A DNA stretch of 64,000 nt from Lanius collurio (GCA_020086605.1 JACBWW010000017.1:6338579-6402578), one strand, 5' to 3'; counted from the stretch's first letter, positions 49,401 through 60,239 are shown. Made by a program: numbers and translations. Notes: generated by a model not told the origin, from the sequence alone.

Positions 49401-52400
49401 CAGCAGCCGTATGTCAGAGAGAGTCATCCTTGGCTTAAGATAGAGCATGTAAGTGATCCCTAATGTTATGATATCATCGGGACTAAAGCAGGTCAGGAAT
49501 ATTTCAAGGCAAGAGGCATCTGTCAAGATTTGAATGGGAAAGGGTTGAATTCTGCCAAACTTTGCTGTTTGAATTGGGGCAGAAAAAAACAGGTCTCCAA
49601 AAATCCCATAATGACTGGATTAGAGACCACTGGACCATCCCACGATTTTTGTCCCTGAATCAGGAATCCAGGGTCTCCTTAAACCATGGATTTAGGATTT
49701 GTTCTTTTTCCTTTCCATTTCTTTCTTGCCTGTCACATAAGAAAGAGAAAAAGGATCACATGCTGCCTGGATTTGAGACCTTGTATTTAATTATCCAGCT
49801 GCATGGGAAAAGAAGTCTCTTACAGGAGCACACAAATGATGGAGCTGAGGTTTCCACAGCATTGTTGAGATTATTTTTTTCTTAGTATCAGAGCACATGA
49901 TGTCACCAGACTATCTAGCTCAACACTGTCACAGTGTTGTGTGCCTTTCCCAGCGCCTGGAACGTCTTTCCCTCTGGCTGGTGAGGGGTGAATCATGGCC
50001 TATCTTGGAGCCTTACAGCACTCCCCAGCCCCTGACTCAAAGGCCTTGTAATAGCCACGGCTTCGTGTGGTCGTGCTTCATTGGAAGGGCTTTGTGTGAG
50101 GTCCTTCTGGGGAGGTAATTCCATCCAGGGAGCTGGGACAGCTACTGCTGAGGTAGGTGCTGGGTTTGCTCAGAGACAGGAGTTGTAATGCTTCTGAAAA
50201 AAGTCCAGGAACCAGCTGTCCAAAATTTCTCAGGGATCAGACACATCCAAAGCTGTACCTGTGCTGTTTTCCATCATTCCCATGGAGTGAGAGAGATGGT
50301 GGTGGTCCACGAGCCCCAGCAGTGTCCAGGGCAGATCTTCTATGGGAGCCTCCTCACCATCCCACAGGGACAGCCCCACTGCCCTTCCTGAGGGATGAGG
50401 AGTGGACATCCAGACTTGGGATGGAGAAAGCACTATTGAGTGGTTTGAAGCCACACATTAATGTAAGTTAAGCACAGACCACAGTTCTCAGGGGCTGGGA
50501 TGTCTGACATGGAAGACAACAGCATGGCAGTGTTCAAGACAGCTCTGCTGACTGGAGTTGGGTTTATCAGCAAACACACGTCAGTTTGGAGCTGAATAAT
50601 GGCAAAAAAAGCCAAAGCACTGGTGGCTGCATCTCTTTCCAGGCACAGCATAGTCCCACCTGAGACACTGCTGCAGGTCTGAGCATTGCTCAAACTGGAT
50701 GGCTGCTACACCCCTGAGAAAAGTACATTCCCAGGCAGCCAAACCAGCTGGGCCATGTCCCAGGTCATGCTGGTGATATCAGATGATCCAGAGGAAGCTG
50801 CCACCAAAGACGTCACAAAGTCACTAATTAAAGAGGTCCAAGTAGCTGTAGTCTGCAGTAATGAGATTAAACTGGGCACTGAAGATTTACACAGCAGAAC
50901 AAAATTCTTCCTATGAAGGAAGATGGCAAATCAAGGAAACATTTTTCCCAAAGGGAAATAGTTGAAAACTTGAGTCCTTTAATATTCAAAAGGAGAAGGC
51001 ACTGCCTAATTTACTTCAGGTAGTCTCCTGAGTATTTTGGAATTAAAAATCAACAACTTCTAGATGAATTTTGGCAATCAGAGAGAGGTAATTGTGGCCA
51101 AAGAAGAGAAAAGAGGGACACGCACACAGGTTTGTGCATGTTGTGTTAATACACAATTAACACTTCTCCATTATCCAGGGCTTCCAGCTGAAGGGCACCT
51201 GGGGATGTTACCTCAGTGCAGAGCAAAGATGAAACAGGAGCCTGAGGTGACTGCAAATTATGGAGCATCCAGGCAGCCTCCAAACCACCTGCAAACTCCT
51301 CCTCCCCCATTCTATTCTATTCTATTCTATTCTATTCTATTCTATTCTATTCTATTCTATTCTAATGTTCATTTCAACTTCTACAAAAGGGGAATTTTCT
51401 AAACAAGGAGAGGAGGCGAAGGAGAGGGCAGGAAACAGTGGAGTCCCCCATCCTGCAGGCAGGGAGACCCAGGTTTGGTTCGAGGGCTTGCTTGACAGGG
51501 GAGGCTTCATCCCTGCTGGCCGCAGCACCCGCGGGTTCTGCTGCGAGGGGGTGCGGTGCCATCTAGCGACCAGGGAACTGCCTCACTGCCATCCAAAATC
51601 GGGCTCCGCAAGGATGCTCCGCACACTGTGTGCCAGCCCCAGCGGTGGGGGGAGGCTGTCACCCTCCCTCTCGCCATGACCTGGGGCTTTGCAGCCATCA
51701 TCCCGCCGTCTGCAGCATGCTGTTCGGCAGACGGGCTCGGGAGAACATCGCTAGTGAACTGGAAAGGTCTGAAAGGCGGGGGGGGGGAAATGCTGATTTA
51801 AGAAAAAAGGCTGTGCTCATGCTACAGACGGCTCTGAGTTCAAGGAAGCTCTGGCACTTGCCGTGATAGAGGCTCCTGCAGCCGTAATAATCCTTAAAAG
51901 CTCATTTCCCTTTCAGCAGTTTTGCTTTTCTTGGGCATGACAAGCAGGAGTTGAACGTCAGGACTCCTGTAAGTGGCCAACCTGCAGCTTTCACTGGGTT
52001 GTGCCTCTGCAACTCAAGCAGGAGGGAAACTTGGGGGATTTGAGCAGGAGATCCATCTTGTCCCCCGACTCAAACACCTCATACTGCAGAAAGAAGGGGC
52101 AGCAGGACATGCCACCCATCCCCTGCCACTCCTCCCAGCCCCTGTGACAGCTGCTTAGGGAAGCTGGGATCACAGGCATTTTTTGGGGAGGCTGCCATGG
52201 GAGCGTGCAGTGCGCACTCTCAGGCAGTTGTGGAGAGCAGGGGAGGGATCAGCCTCTGCTGAGACTGACAGAGCTCTGCCAACCATCAAAGCAGACAACC
52301 TTGTCTCTCCTAACTGGCTTTTCCTGCAAGCCCCAGTCTCTGCTTTCACTCAGTCTAACCTAAAGAGCCCTTCCCTTGCTAAGACCCTCCTACCCTCTTC

Positions 52401-53409
52401 ACTGGGCCTCCAGCAAGAGCCCAGTCAGGACCCCATCTTAGTCAAGGGCTCAGGTCTGCCCTCTGCTCCAGAACCCCAGGATGCTGATCTCTCCCATCAC
52501 ACTCTCACTGCCTCTCAGAAAATCCCAGTGCCTCAGTAATCTTTTTTCTTTTTTTCTCATTTCCTGCCTGCTAATTAGTTGCTGTCTGCCAGACAGGAGG
52601 ACAACCCCCTTTCCCCAGGAGCTGTGCAGAGCTGTCAGGTAGCTCAGATTTCTTAGGGCTGCAGGAGCTGTTTGCAGGGGCACTGATGGGGACACGTGGA
52701 AGTTACAGCCCACAGCAGAGCAGGTCCTTCACCTAGAGATGGAGGAGACAGCAGCAGTGTGAACAGCCAGCCATGTGTGCAGACAGAGCATGTATGTGTT
52801 GCAGATGAAAAGAGAGCTCCACACAAATATACACACGCAGCCTGTGTGCTCCTGCCAGGCACAGGCAGGCCATGACACACAAATACCCACTGTGAGCTTC
52901 TGACTGAGCTGATTTTCTCTGCCCTTCACCTCCTGCATTTATGTCCCTCCATCCACATGGAATGAATAAGATATCTCGGTCCCCAGTGTGCTGCTGTGTT
53001 TGCAAACACCATTGCCACCCACTTGGTGCTGCCTGAGCGGGTGTGTGTTTGCTGACAGCCCCTGCCATCCCCAGCCCTCTGCCTGTCTGACCAACAAGGC
53101 CCTGTCCAGCACCCTCCTGACAGCTCTTTTCCTGACTCTCATTTATTGAAGGAAGCAACAAAGAATACAGACACCACAACAGAAGGAGGGGTGATGATCT
53201 CCCGAGGCACTGAGCTTAACACAGACAGCAGGGGAATGGCAACTCATAGCCCTGCAGGATGGCTGAAGAAACTGGGCTATGGTAGAGAGGAGCTGGGCCC
53301 TTCCAGGAGCCCCTGTGAAAACAGATGGTCATCTGCAGCTGGACATGATGTAATGGGATGTGTTGTTGGCAAGGAAACCACACCTCATGCTGAACTGCAG
53401 CCTGGCTGA
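43363..53409 (+). CDS. Multi-exon gene for an uncharacterised 343-residue Ser/Pro-rich protein
   Basis: One noncoding exon and six coding exons join with standard GT-AG introns of 766 to 2689 bases. Reading starts at ATG 44838 and ends at TGA 53407-53409. Each of the five coding junctions keeps frame (codon phases 2, 0, 0, 1, 0), which is unlikely by chance. Coding lengths are 128, 55, 414, 82, 95 and 258 bases. The predicted protein is hydrophilic and rich in Ser, Pro, Lys and Arg. It has one helix-prone segment at about residues 27-47, with no signal peptide, membrane segment or domain that I recognise. It is likely an intracellular, largely disordered protein. I do not recognise the family and give no symbol. 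Exon 1 begins at an acceptor, so at least one further 5' exon and the promoter lie upstream. An AATAAA at 54656-54661 could end the transcript, with the CR1 at 53.5 kb in the 3' UTR. An alternative is splicing from GTAGAG at 53282 to 54927-54985, which also stays open. Confidence 0.6.
43823..43843 (+). repeat. Poly(A) run, 21 A
   Basis: An uninterrupted A-run in the first intron of the gene. Confidence 0.85.
44466..44489. repeat. Perfect AT inverted repeat, 11-bp arms
   Basis: TTAAATAATTT and AAATTATTTAA are exact reverse complements separated by TT, in the intron before the start-codon exon. It could extrude as a cruciform or simply reflect AT-rich composition. Confidence 0.85.
44820..44965 (+). 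CDS. Coding exon 1 (start codon 44838)
   Basis: Acceptor CTCTCTTGTTTCAG precedes the exon and donor GTGGGT follows at 44966. ATG at 44838 has A at -3 and G at +4, a strong start context, and an in-frame stop lies upstream in the previous exon. It encodes residues 1-42 plus two bases of Arg43. The C-terminal half (ELRAVLLRKAVSVSELVARY, finished by the next exon) alternates charged and hydrophobic residues and should form an amphipathic helix. This is the most protein-like piece of the gene and the best query for a homology search. Confidence 0.65.
46197..46251 (+). CDS. Coding exon 2
   Basis: A 55-base exon between acceptor CTGTCTTCTCTGCAG and donor GTGAGA at 46252. It completes Arg43, continues the predicted helix (YQRIL) and ends on a codon boundary at residue 61. 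Residues after the helix are polar (NGERNMTKQEHPK). Confidence 0.65.
47634..48047 (+). CDS. Coding exon 3, Ser/Pro-rich
   Basis: The largest exon, exactly 138 codons (residues 62-199). It lies between acceptor GGTTTTTTTTGTAG and donor AAAG|GTCAGT at 48048, entering and leaving in phase 0. The sequence is rich in Ser, Pro, Lys and Arg, with a single CDMC pair and repeated SxPxK-like patches. It looks disordered, with several possible phosphorylation or SH3-type sites. There is no zinc finger or enzyme motif. Confidence 0.65.
48814..48895 (+). CDS. Coding exon 4
   Basis: Acceptor CTGTTGTTCCCACACAG and a consensus donor, GTGAGT, at 48896 bound 82 bases encoding residues 200-226 and one base of residue 227. 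The peptide is polar with an acidic patch (PDTADDSATGRS). If the donor is not used, the frame ends at a stop at 48952-48954. Confidence 0.62.
50368..50462 (+). CDS. Coding exon 5 (probable)
   Basis: Acceptor CCTCACCATCCCACAG and donor AAT|GTAAGT at 50463 bound 95 bases. It completes Trp227 and encodes residues 228-258 with the charged segment FLRDEEWTSRLGMEKALL, which is helix-prone. Entry and exit phases match the exons on either side. Support rests on splice signals and phase only. Confidence 0.5.
51309..51365 (+). repeat. (TTCTA)n pentanucleotide repeat, ~11 copies
   Basis: A perfect run of the five-base unit TTCTA/ATTCT over about 56 bases inside the last intron of the gene. It has no interruptions, so it is probably polymorphic. 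An overlapping open frame that reads the repeat is a shadow. Confidence 0.95.
51480..51790. promoter_or_regulatory. CpG-rich patch in the last intron
   Basis: CpG dinucleotides are visibly dense from about 51521 to 51780 (CGCAGCACCCGCGGGTT, GCGGTGCC, CTAGCGACC, CCGCCGTC, GGCAGACGGGCTCGGG). The neighbouring DNA has very few. It may be an internal promoter or other regulatory element. It includes the CTCF-like site at 51557-51570. Confidence 0.35.
51557..51570 (-). promoter_or_regulatory. CTCF-like site
   Basis: TGCCATCTAGCGAC agrees well with the reverse CTCF core and retains the CpG seen in methylation-sensitive sites. Its position in a CpG-rich patch makes it the best of the CTCF-like matches in the window. 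Confidence 0.4.
53152..53409 (+). CDS. Terminal coding exon (probable)
   Basis: A strong acceptor (TTTTCCTGACTCTCATTTATTGAAG) opens a frame in phase 0 that matches the end of exon 5. It runs 85 codons (residues 259-343) to TGA at 53407-53409. The peptide is polar and Thr/Gly/Ser-rich at the start (EATKNTDTTTEGG). Weak possible donors inside it (GTAGAG at 53282, GTAATG at 53350) would give other ends. A further acceptor at 53436 opens another frame running towards the CR1 element, so the exact 3' structure is uncertain. Confidence 0.48.
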   Translation, partial: EATKNTDTTTEGGVMISRGTELNTDSRGMATHSPAGWLKKLGYGREELGPSRSPCENRWSSAAGHDVMGCVVGKETTPHAELQPG

Positions 53410-53537
53410 TGTGTAGCATCCTCTCCTTATACCTACAGAAACACAGGGAAAAGAGAGGGGCAGCAGCCCCTCCAAACACCCCTGTAAAAGTCCAGCAAAA
53501 CTATTCAGGAGAAGTGCATGAAAAAAACTTAAACATC

Positions 53538-53868
53538 TCAGTATTTAAAGGGAGCTTACAAAAAGAGGGAGAGAAACATTTTACATGGGCACATAGCAAG
53601 AGGACAAGGAGGAATTATTTAAAACTCAAAGAGGAGAGACTTAGATTAGATGTTAGGAAAAAAATTCTTTACTCAGAGGGTAGTGAGGCATTGAAATGGG
53701 TTGCCCAGAGAAGCTGTAGATGCCCCATCCCTGGAAGAGTTCAAGGCCACATTGGATGGGGCCCTGAGCAACCTGATCTACTGGAAGGTATCCTTGTCTG
53801 TGGTAGGGAGTAGGGAACTGGTGGATCCTTAATGTCCCTTCCAACCCAAACCACTCTGTGAAACTGGA
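53538..53868 (+). mobile_element. CR1 LINE 3' region, ~330 bases
   Basis: The sense-strand CR1 3' end, about the longest copy in the window. It reads TTTAAAGGGAGCTTACAA, GGGCACATAGCAAGAGGACA, TTTAAAACTCAAAGAGG, TTAGATTAGATGTTAGG, ATTCTTTACTCAGAGGG, GGGTTGCCCAGAGAAGCTG, CATCCCTGGAAGAGTTCAAG, TTGGATGGGGCCCTGAGCAA, and TGTCCCTTCCAACCCAAACC. It lies just after the terminal exon of the gene and could sit in its 3' UTR. The open frame crossing it is not a gene. Confidence 0.95.
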
Positions 53869-56800
53869 AAATCAGCATCAGTTGCTTGGCACTTCGGAGC
53901 AAAGAGTGTGGAGTGTTTTATCTCAGGGACAGGGACTGCTGGTACTGGCACAGCCAACCCGCATCTTTCATTGCCATGGGGTGATGTTCTCAAACACACA
54001 CTCTCTAAAGGTGTTAGAGAAGCAAACCAAAGAGAAAGCAGCTGGGACCAGTTTGATATTACTGGATACATCAGTCACATTGGTATCCCAGCCTGCTAAA
54101 GGTGGACTCTCAAAATCATGCTCAGAGCCCTTGGTTATGTTTGCATTTGCAAATTAGCTTGGCCAGGCAGCAACCCCAGCTCTGGCATACAGTTTTACCC
54201 ACCATTAACATGCTAAAAATGGACTTTGAGGACATCAAGAGCTCTCCACAGTTGAGTGTTTTATGATTATCCTTCTCCAAACATTTCCCAGAACAGAAGC
54301 AGATACCTGTGACACCACATTGCTGCAAGGATGGGAGCAATTCCCTGCTTACCATAAGGCAGGTAGAGTGGTTGTCCTTCTTTCAGTCACTTACTCAAAG
54401 TATTTTTTTTTTTCTTGGTTCTAAAATACTGGAATTGATGAGGAAATAGGGCACCAGAAAATGTAGGTAATCCCTGTCACCTTCCCAGCTTTTCTCTTAC
54501 AACTTTGGCTGTGGCCAGAGGTGACGGGGGCCTGGCTGTGTGGGTCACAGCCTGAGGACATGACAGTGAGTCAGGGAAATGCCTCTTCCCCATTGCACCA
54601 TTGCCTGGATGCATCCCCTGTCCCGTACCACGTTACACCAGGGGTATTTTGAATGAATAAATTCTGAAAGTAAGCCAGGGCTCCAGCCTTTCCCAACCCC
54701 TGTGCAGGATTCCTGGGACTCATGATTGACTCAGCCTGATGGAAGAGCAATTTCACTGTTCCCTAAAAATAGACCAAGTGGTTCATCCTCTCAACATAGC
54801 CCAGCACTCTGAGATAAAACCAGCTGCCTTCACTGGGAGGCAGTGAACAGGACCGAGGGTGTGGGGTGTGGAGCAGGGCTCCTTTTGGGATATTCGAAGG
54901 GCTGCCTGGCCCTGGGTTTCACACAGATTTTCCACCGGGGCTATCTGAGACACGACTCATCTGTTGGGACTACAGAGACCTCCCTGTAAGTAATTTTGGG
55001 TTAGATTAGAGCAGGGTGAAGGGCTGCATGAATATGAACCTCAGACTCATCCTAAAATGCAGGGCAAAGGAGAATGCTTAGTGTTTCATGCTATGGAAGC
55101 AGTGCTGCAGCTCATGAAAAGCCATGGATTTTATTCTGCTGGCCCAGAGCTTGGTAAATCCCACTCTGTGCTGCAGAGGGTGTTCCATGTGTGGTGGCTT
55201 TGGTTTGGTTCAAGACCATGGTTTGGAGCACCTGGGCATGTTCTAGCCAGAAACAGAGCATTGTACCTGTGTGCTTTTCCTCTACCCTGAAATACCAAAG
55301 TTCACAGCTTTGAGGCTGAAATTCATGGGGTTTCAGTGTCTACTCTCTCCCAAAAAAACCCACTGTTATTTACCATGACTCTGGTCACTCTGAGCACAAA
55401 AAGGGGAAACAATCTGTATGGGATTCAGTTGAGCCAGAGGGATGCTGGGGGTGGAGGGGGCACCTTCCAGACCCAAACTGTGCTCAGGACTGGTAATGGG
55501 TAGACAGCAAAACATAGATTGTTCAGAAGGAAATGAGCTTTGCTTGATCTTAAATCCTTAGGGAACAGGAGGCCGGGAAGGACTAATTAAAGAGGGAATT
55601 TCTTTCCTTGTCTCTTCAATCCCGATCCCCAGAGAGGGTTGAGAAATGTGTTTGTGATCCTGAGCCAAACGAAGGGCTTCAGGAGCCTGTGGGGTCAGCA
55701 GCATTAATATGGCCATACCTCACTGCCTATTTGTGCTCACATGTGTGGAAGGACACTCCATAAACCTGTGTCACTCTAAGACGGAGCAGAGATGTGTCCC
55801 TGTGTGTGCATGAGTGTGTCTCACACCTGATTGTCCATTTGCCTTTTGGTTCTAAGGGCTGTCTTGTGGTCACCAGGAGGGCCAGGATTGCAGGTCCAGC
55901 CCTGGGGCTGCCCCTCAGTCGCTGTGGGAAGGGTCTGACGTGAGCTGAAAGCAGTGGTTTTTTCAGCTCATGCATTTGTCAATGGCTGATATTTCCTTCT
56001 AAGACACATCCTTCTGATGGCTGTGAGAATAACAGAAATTCTGTAGCTTTCCCCAGTTCCTTCCAGGTCTCTAGTTTTCACCCAGATCTTTTTATTAAAA
56101 AAAAAAAATGTGAAGTAGCTTCAGATTTTTGTTAGAAAACAGGGATTTAGGGAAAGAGAGGTGGAGTTGACCTTCTTTCCCTATGCCTCAGGTACAGATG
56201 TCATTTCATGAGAAGAGGCAAAATATAAAAATCCATATTCTTGTCCAGGCAAAGTGGTAGATGATTCACTAGTGGCAATTAAGGGATTCAGCATGGGTGG
56301 AAATTTGTAGGAACATCTTACAAAGGCTGTTTTCAGCCCTTGAACAGACTCAGTATTTTTTAGGATACAAACACTTCCTTTTGGGGGAAACCAGGCAAGG
56401 ATGCCCTAAACCAGTTACAAGGAGAGAGAAAATCCTTCTTTAGCACCGGTGAAAGTCCCAGGTCTGGGTCTGAACAGAGTAGTAGGAATCTTTTCTTGAA
56501 GTCCTGTACCTTGCTGGTACCTTACTCTTTCAAGCCAACCATTTCTCTCCTCTCCCATATTCTCACTGGCAGAAACAAATGGAAATTCCCAGGAATCTCA
56601 GTAGCTACAAGTGGGTTTGTGGTTTTCTCTTTAAAGGATACAGCTAATTTGGTTTGGGGTGTGACACTTAAGTCCAAAACAGTATTAAGTTTTCTTGGCT
56701 GCTGGTGATAAAGAGCCGACAGCAGCATGGAAACACCAGGACAAGAATAGAAAGCCAAGGCACGGCCTTGCAGCTCCTCAGGTCGTGTGGCATCCCTGCA

Positions 56801-58191
56801 ATGCCCCCACGTAAACACCATGGCATGGCAAAGAAATGCCTGGAGATGCACACCACAGCCTGATCCCAGCTGGGCCCTGCATCCCAGGCAGGATGGGAGG
56901 CTGGGGATGCTGAAAGGGCTCGTGCCTGCACACACATTCCCAAGGTATCTCTATAGAGGGGTGAAAGAGGGCTTCCCTTAAAAGGTCTGGTATTTGTAGC
57001 ATGCCAAGAAGCCCTCTGCCCAGGCTGAGGCTATTCAGTGGGGAGCTCGGTGTTGCTTTCCCTGGGGAAGGGGATTTTAGAGGGAGGGAAGCTGCTATCA
57101 TGAGGGGTCGTCCTGAACTCCAGGCTGCAAGGGCTGAGAAGCTGTGCTGCAAGAGGGAAGTTAGGGATAAAAGGGAGAGGGGTTAGAGATAAAAGCAGTG
57201 CTGATGATGGGATAGGAGAGATAGAGAAACCTGGGACTGGATGTCAAGCAGGGGTGTTTATCACCATTCCAGTGAAAAACGCCTCTGTGAATAGCAGATA
57301 AAGAGTCACTGGAGGGTACGAGAACAGTGCCAGCGTGAGCGGGGCGTGACCCACGATGTGTCATGGGGCAGTGCTGGACACCCCCAGTGACACACAGCCA
57401 GGGACAGAATCACTAAACATCCACTCGGCCTTTATTAACCCTTTATTATCTTAGCAGAGGAACACAGAGAACGAGGCAGTGCCGAGGGGACAGTCGGGGC
57501 TGCACCCGCCTCCTCCAGGCCCTTGGTACCCAAATCGTGAGGTGATGGGGCGATGCTGGAACCCTCCCTAAGGAAAGACAAGCCCACAGCAGTTGGCCCA
57601 CTCGGGAAGGACGTGTCCCCAAACAGCAATGCCACTCGCAGCTGTCTCTCAGCAGAGCTTCTTGGCATTTTTTTAGCGCCCAGAATAGAGTCCTCCACAT
57701 TCCTGGATTTTTGCAAAGCCCAGAAATAGCCCCAAGCTGCCTTGGGGCAGATACTCAGCTCTGCCTGAGGCTAAATTTTCCCAACTCTTCTCAGAAGCTC
57801 TTTAAATTACCTGTGGGGTCATGATGCTGCTCCTGCAAAGAAATTCCAGCTGACACCGAAGAGCCAAAAACATTTGCAGAAGTGACCAAAGATCACAAAC
57901 CTTCAGTTTGGATGTGCTGTAAATTGCAAAGAGATCTGATTTTGACAATCAAGGGCAGGAAACAAGACACTTTTTTTTTTTCTTTCACCTCCTCCCACCC
58001 TCTAAGATTTGCAAATGCAACTTTATACATGTGCAAAATGTTAATTATTTGACTATAATTAGCAGACAATTCCTAAAGCATGAAATGATAATTTAAATCT
58101 TATTTCCTCTTCAACACAGTCTTTAGTTACATTATTTTATTTTACTTCTTTGTCTGGCACCTTCCTCTGCTTCTGGTGGTTTTCTTTTCAG
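53869..58191. other. Mostly noncoding; possible 3' UTR and isolated exon-like pieces
   Basis: AATAAA at 54656-54661 could end the 43-53 kb gene. Segments at 54927-54985 (acceptor TTTCACACAG, donor GTAAGT) and from 55634 (very good pyrimidine tract) have exon-like signals that I cannot connect with certainty. On the minus strand two AATAAA signals lie at 57431-57436 and 57442-57447. A T-run lies at 57969-57981, followed by an AT-rich, TAATTA-containing stretch to about 58110. Confidence 0.4.
54656..54661 (+). terminator. Candidate poly(A) signal AATAAA
   Basis: The first AATAAA after the stop codon at 53409 on the + strand. It would give a 3' UTR of about 1.26 kb containing the CR1 copy. There is no obvious GT-rich downstream element within 25 bases, so the call is weak. 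Confidence 0.25.
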
Positions 58192-58534
58192 CCCATTTCC
58201 CACCCCAGAATTCACCTGTTAACTCCATGTGCCAGAGCTCCTCTAATAATTGCAAGATATGGCTTGCAGACAGGGAAATCTCTTAAACCCTTTCAAAAGG
58301 GAATGATTTCTGTTTATTTGATATGTGTTAGTCGTTACATTTATGTTCTATACCAGCAATACTCCCCACCTCCAAATCAGGGCTCTATTGTATGTGATGT
58401 TGGACAAATTCATTTGAAAGGACAAGGTGTACTTATGAAAGTTTGGAATCAGAAAAAAAAAGCCTTGTTAAGTCATATGATTTACATTAATCATCCAGCT
58501 GTAATCAATGCTGTTCTTACATCTGAGTTGGTAG
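58192..58534 (+). other. Exon-like open segment of 114 codons, identity unknown
   Basis: A strong acceptor (GGTGGTTTTCTTTTCAG) and a good donor (GTAG|GTGAGC at 58535) bound 343 bases that are open in the frame starting at the first base. The open frame reaches from 58150 to 58572 in AT-rich DNA where stops should be frequent. The translation has a hydrophobic aromatic middle (about codons 45-60) and a Lys-rich segment. I do not recognise the family. It could be a coding exon of another gene, a decayed element ORF, or chance. Confidence 0.3.
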
Positions 58535-60239
58535 GTGAGCATGTGAAAACAGTTCTCACTTTTAAAGGTTGATTCCTAGCCCATACAGTTATAACAGGTA
58601 CTCTTGGATCAAACCAGTAAAAAACTGCATGAATTCTGTGTAAAAAGAACAGGTTTACAATTGCCACTCTGTCACAGAATGGGCCGAGCCATGGCAGAAA
58701 GAAAAAGCTTGAATTTCAAACATGCATAGCCCTTTGTAGGACTGAAAATGAGAGAAAGTACTGCAGTTTGCAAAGAGAACAAAGTGTGATCCGGGCGTCA
58801 GGCGGGAGCACCTGTGAGGGCAGCAGGATGTTTTGGAGCATGACTGGTCCTCAGTCTTTGCTAGAGCCTAAAATCCCATCAATGCTCCCCATTGCATCTT
58901 TGCCCCATTGTTTTTTCCACTTCCTTTGGAAAAACCAGACAGTATTTTAACATTCTCTAAAGCCTCACAAGTGGGTTGTGAGGGCAATGGGAAATAAAGA
59001 TGCTCTCCCTTGCCCAAATCCTCATCCTCCCAGGACTGCCCTTCCCTTGCCCACCCATCACTGAAGCATCCCAGGACCACTCACCTTTTCAGCAGCCTCC
59101 AAACTGAGGCAGCAGGGAGCCTGCCCTGCTTCCCACACCTCCTTCAGCATGTGTCCCCTCTGGCAGAGCTTCCCTGTAGACCAGGGCCTCTGGCAGAGGG
59201 GTTAGGGCAGAGATTTAAACCTTTCCCTGCTGACTGAGCACCCCCAGTGGGCTGCCTGGCTCCCGGATTAAGCAGCAGCACTGGTTTCCCAGCCAGCCTT
59301 TGTGGGTGCTCACCCATCCATGCAAATTACCCCAGACCAGCCATGGAGCTGTGCCAGTGTTTAGGAGTCACTTTTGTCAGGGAAGGGATTCTCTGGGGAG
59401 AAAAAATGGGAGGAGGATGGGACAGATGTGATTCTGCATGTGCAGCTGCAACATCCAAGGGCAGAGGCACTTAGGAAATGGGTCCCCATCTGCAGGGATG
59501 TGCTTCCAACTTTGGGACAGGTCAGTGAGCTGCTGAAGTTCCACTGGAATGAACAGCAGGGAAAAGCAGGTGGGAATGGGGACATGTTCAGTCACACAGG
59601 GGTGACACACACTCCTGGCTCATCAGGCTGAGCTGGTAGTGACTGTCTGATAGGGGTAACCCATGGCTGATCCCAGGCAGGGAGAAATACCAGCCCCAAA
59701 TTTCCAGGAAGCAACCAGTCCAGAGCGCCATAAAGCAGCATCTCCTTGTCAGTTTACCTCCATCCCCTTGGAAAAGAAAACTGCTTTCACAGTTTGAAGA
59801 AATCAGCTGTTTTCCTGCCCTGATTTCCCTGGTGCCAAGGAGCTCCAGGACGTGGCTCCCCTTGCTCTTCCTGGCCTTTGAGTACTGGGTTTGGGTCCTG
59901 CCCCATGGGATGAACCAAATGTCTCATGGCATCTGAACCACAGTGTAGCCGAGGCATGAAACCACAACACATCTGTGCTCCATGGCACAGGACATGCCAG
60001 GCCCAGCAGCCAACATGGCAAACCCAAAATTGACCTGCACAGCAGCAATGTCAGTCAGCCACAGAGCAGGGGATTGAGGATGCCAGATCCAAGAGGAGAT
60101 GCTCTCCCCAGCATTGGTCCCTTCAGCAAGCCATGGAGAGGGACAGGACCCCTGCAGAACTTGCCCCACAGGGCCATCCCTTTCCCCTGACTTGTGCAAG
60201 CCCTGTGCAAGCCCCCATCCAATCCCAGGCCCCGTTACA

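Noticed and set aside
51473..51490. GGTTCGAGG, like a tRNA T-arm
   Set aside because: No matching acceptor stem, anticodon arm or D-arm can be folded around it.
52183..52539. 118-codon Ser/Pro-rich frame in the last intron of the gene
   Set aside because: It resembles the composition of the gene's protein, but the available acceptors (near 52268) put the transcript in a different frame that stops.
53409..53813. 134-codon frame running into CR1
   Set aside because: Its second half is CR1 3' noncoding sequence, so the frame as a whole is not a gene.
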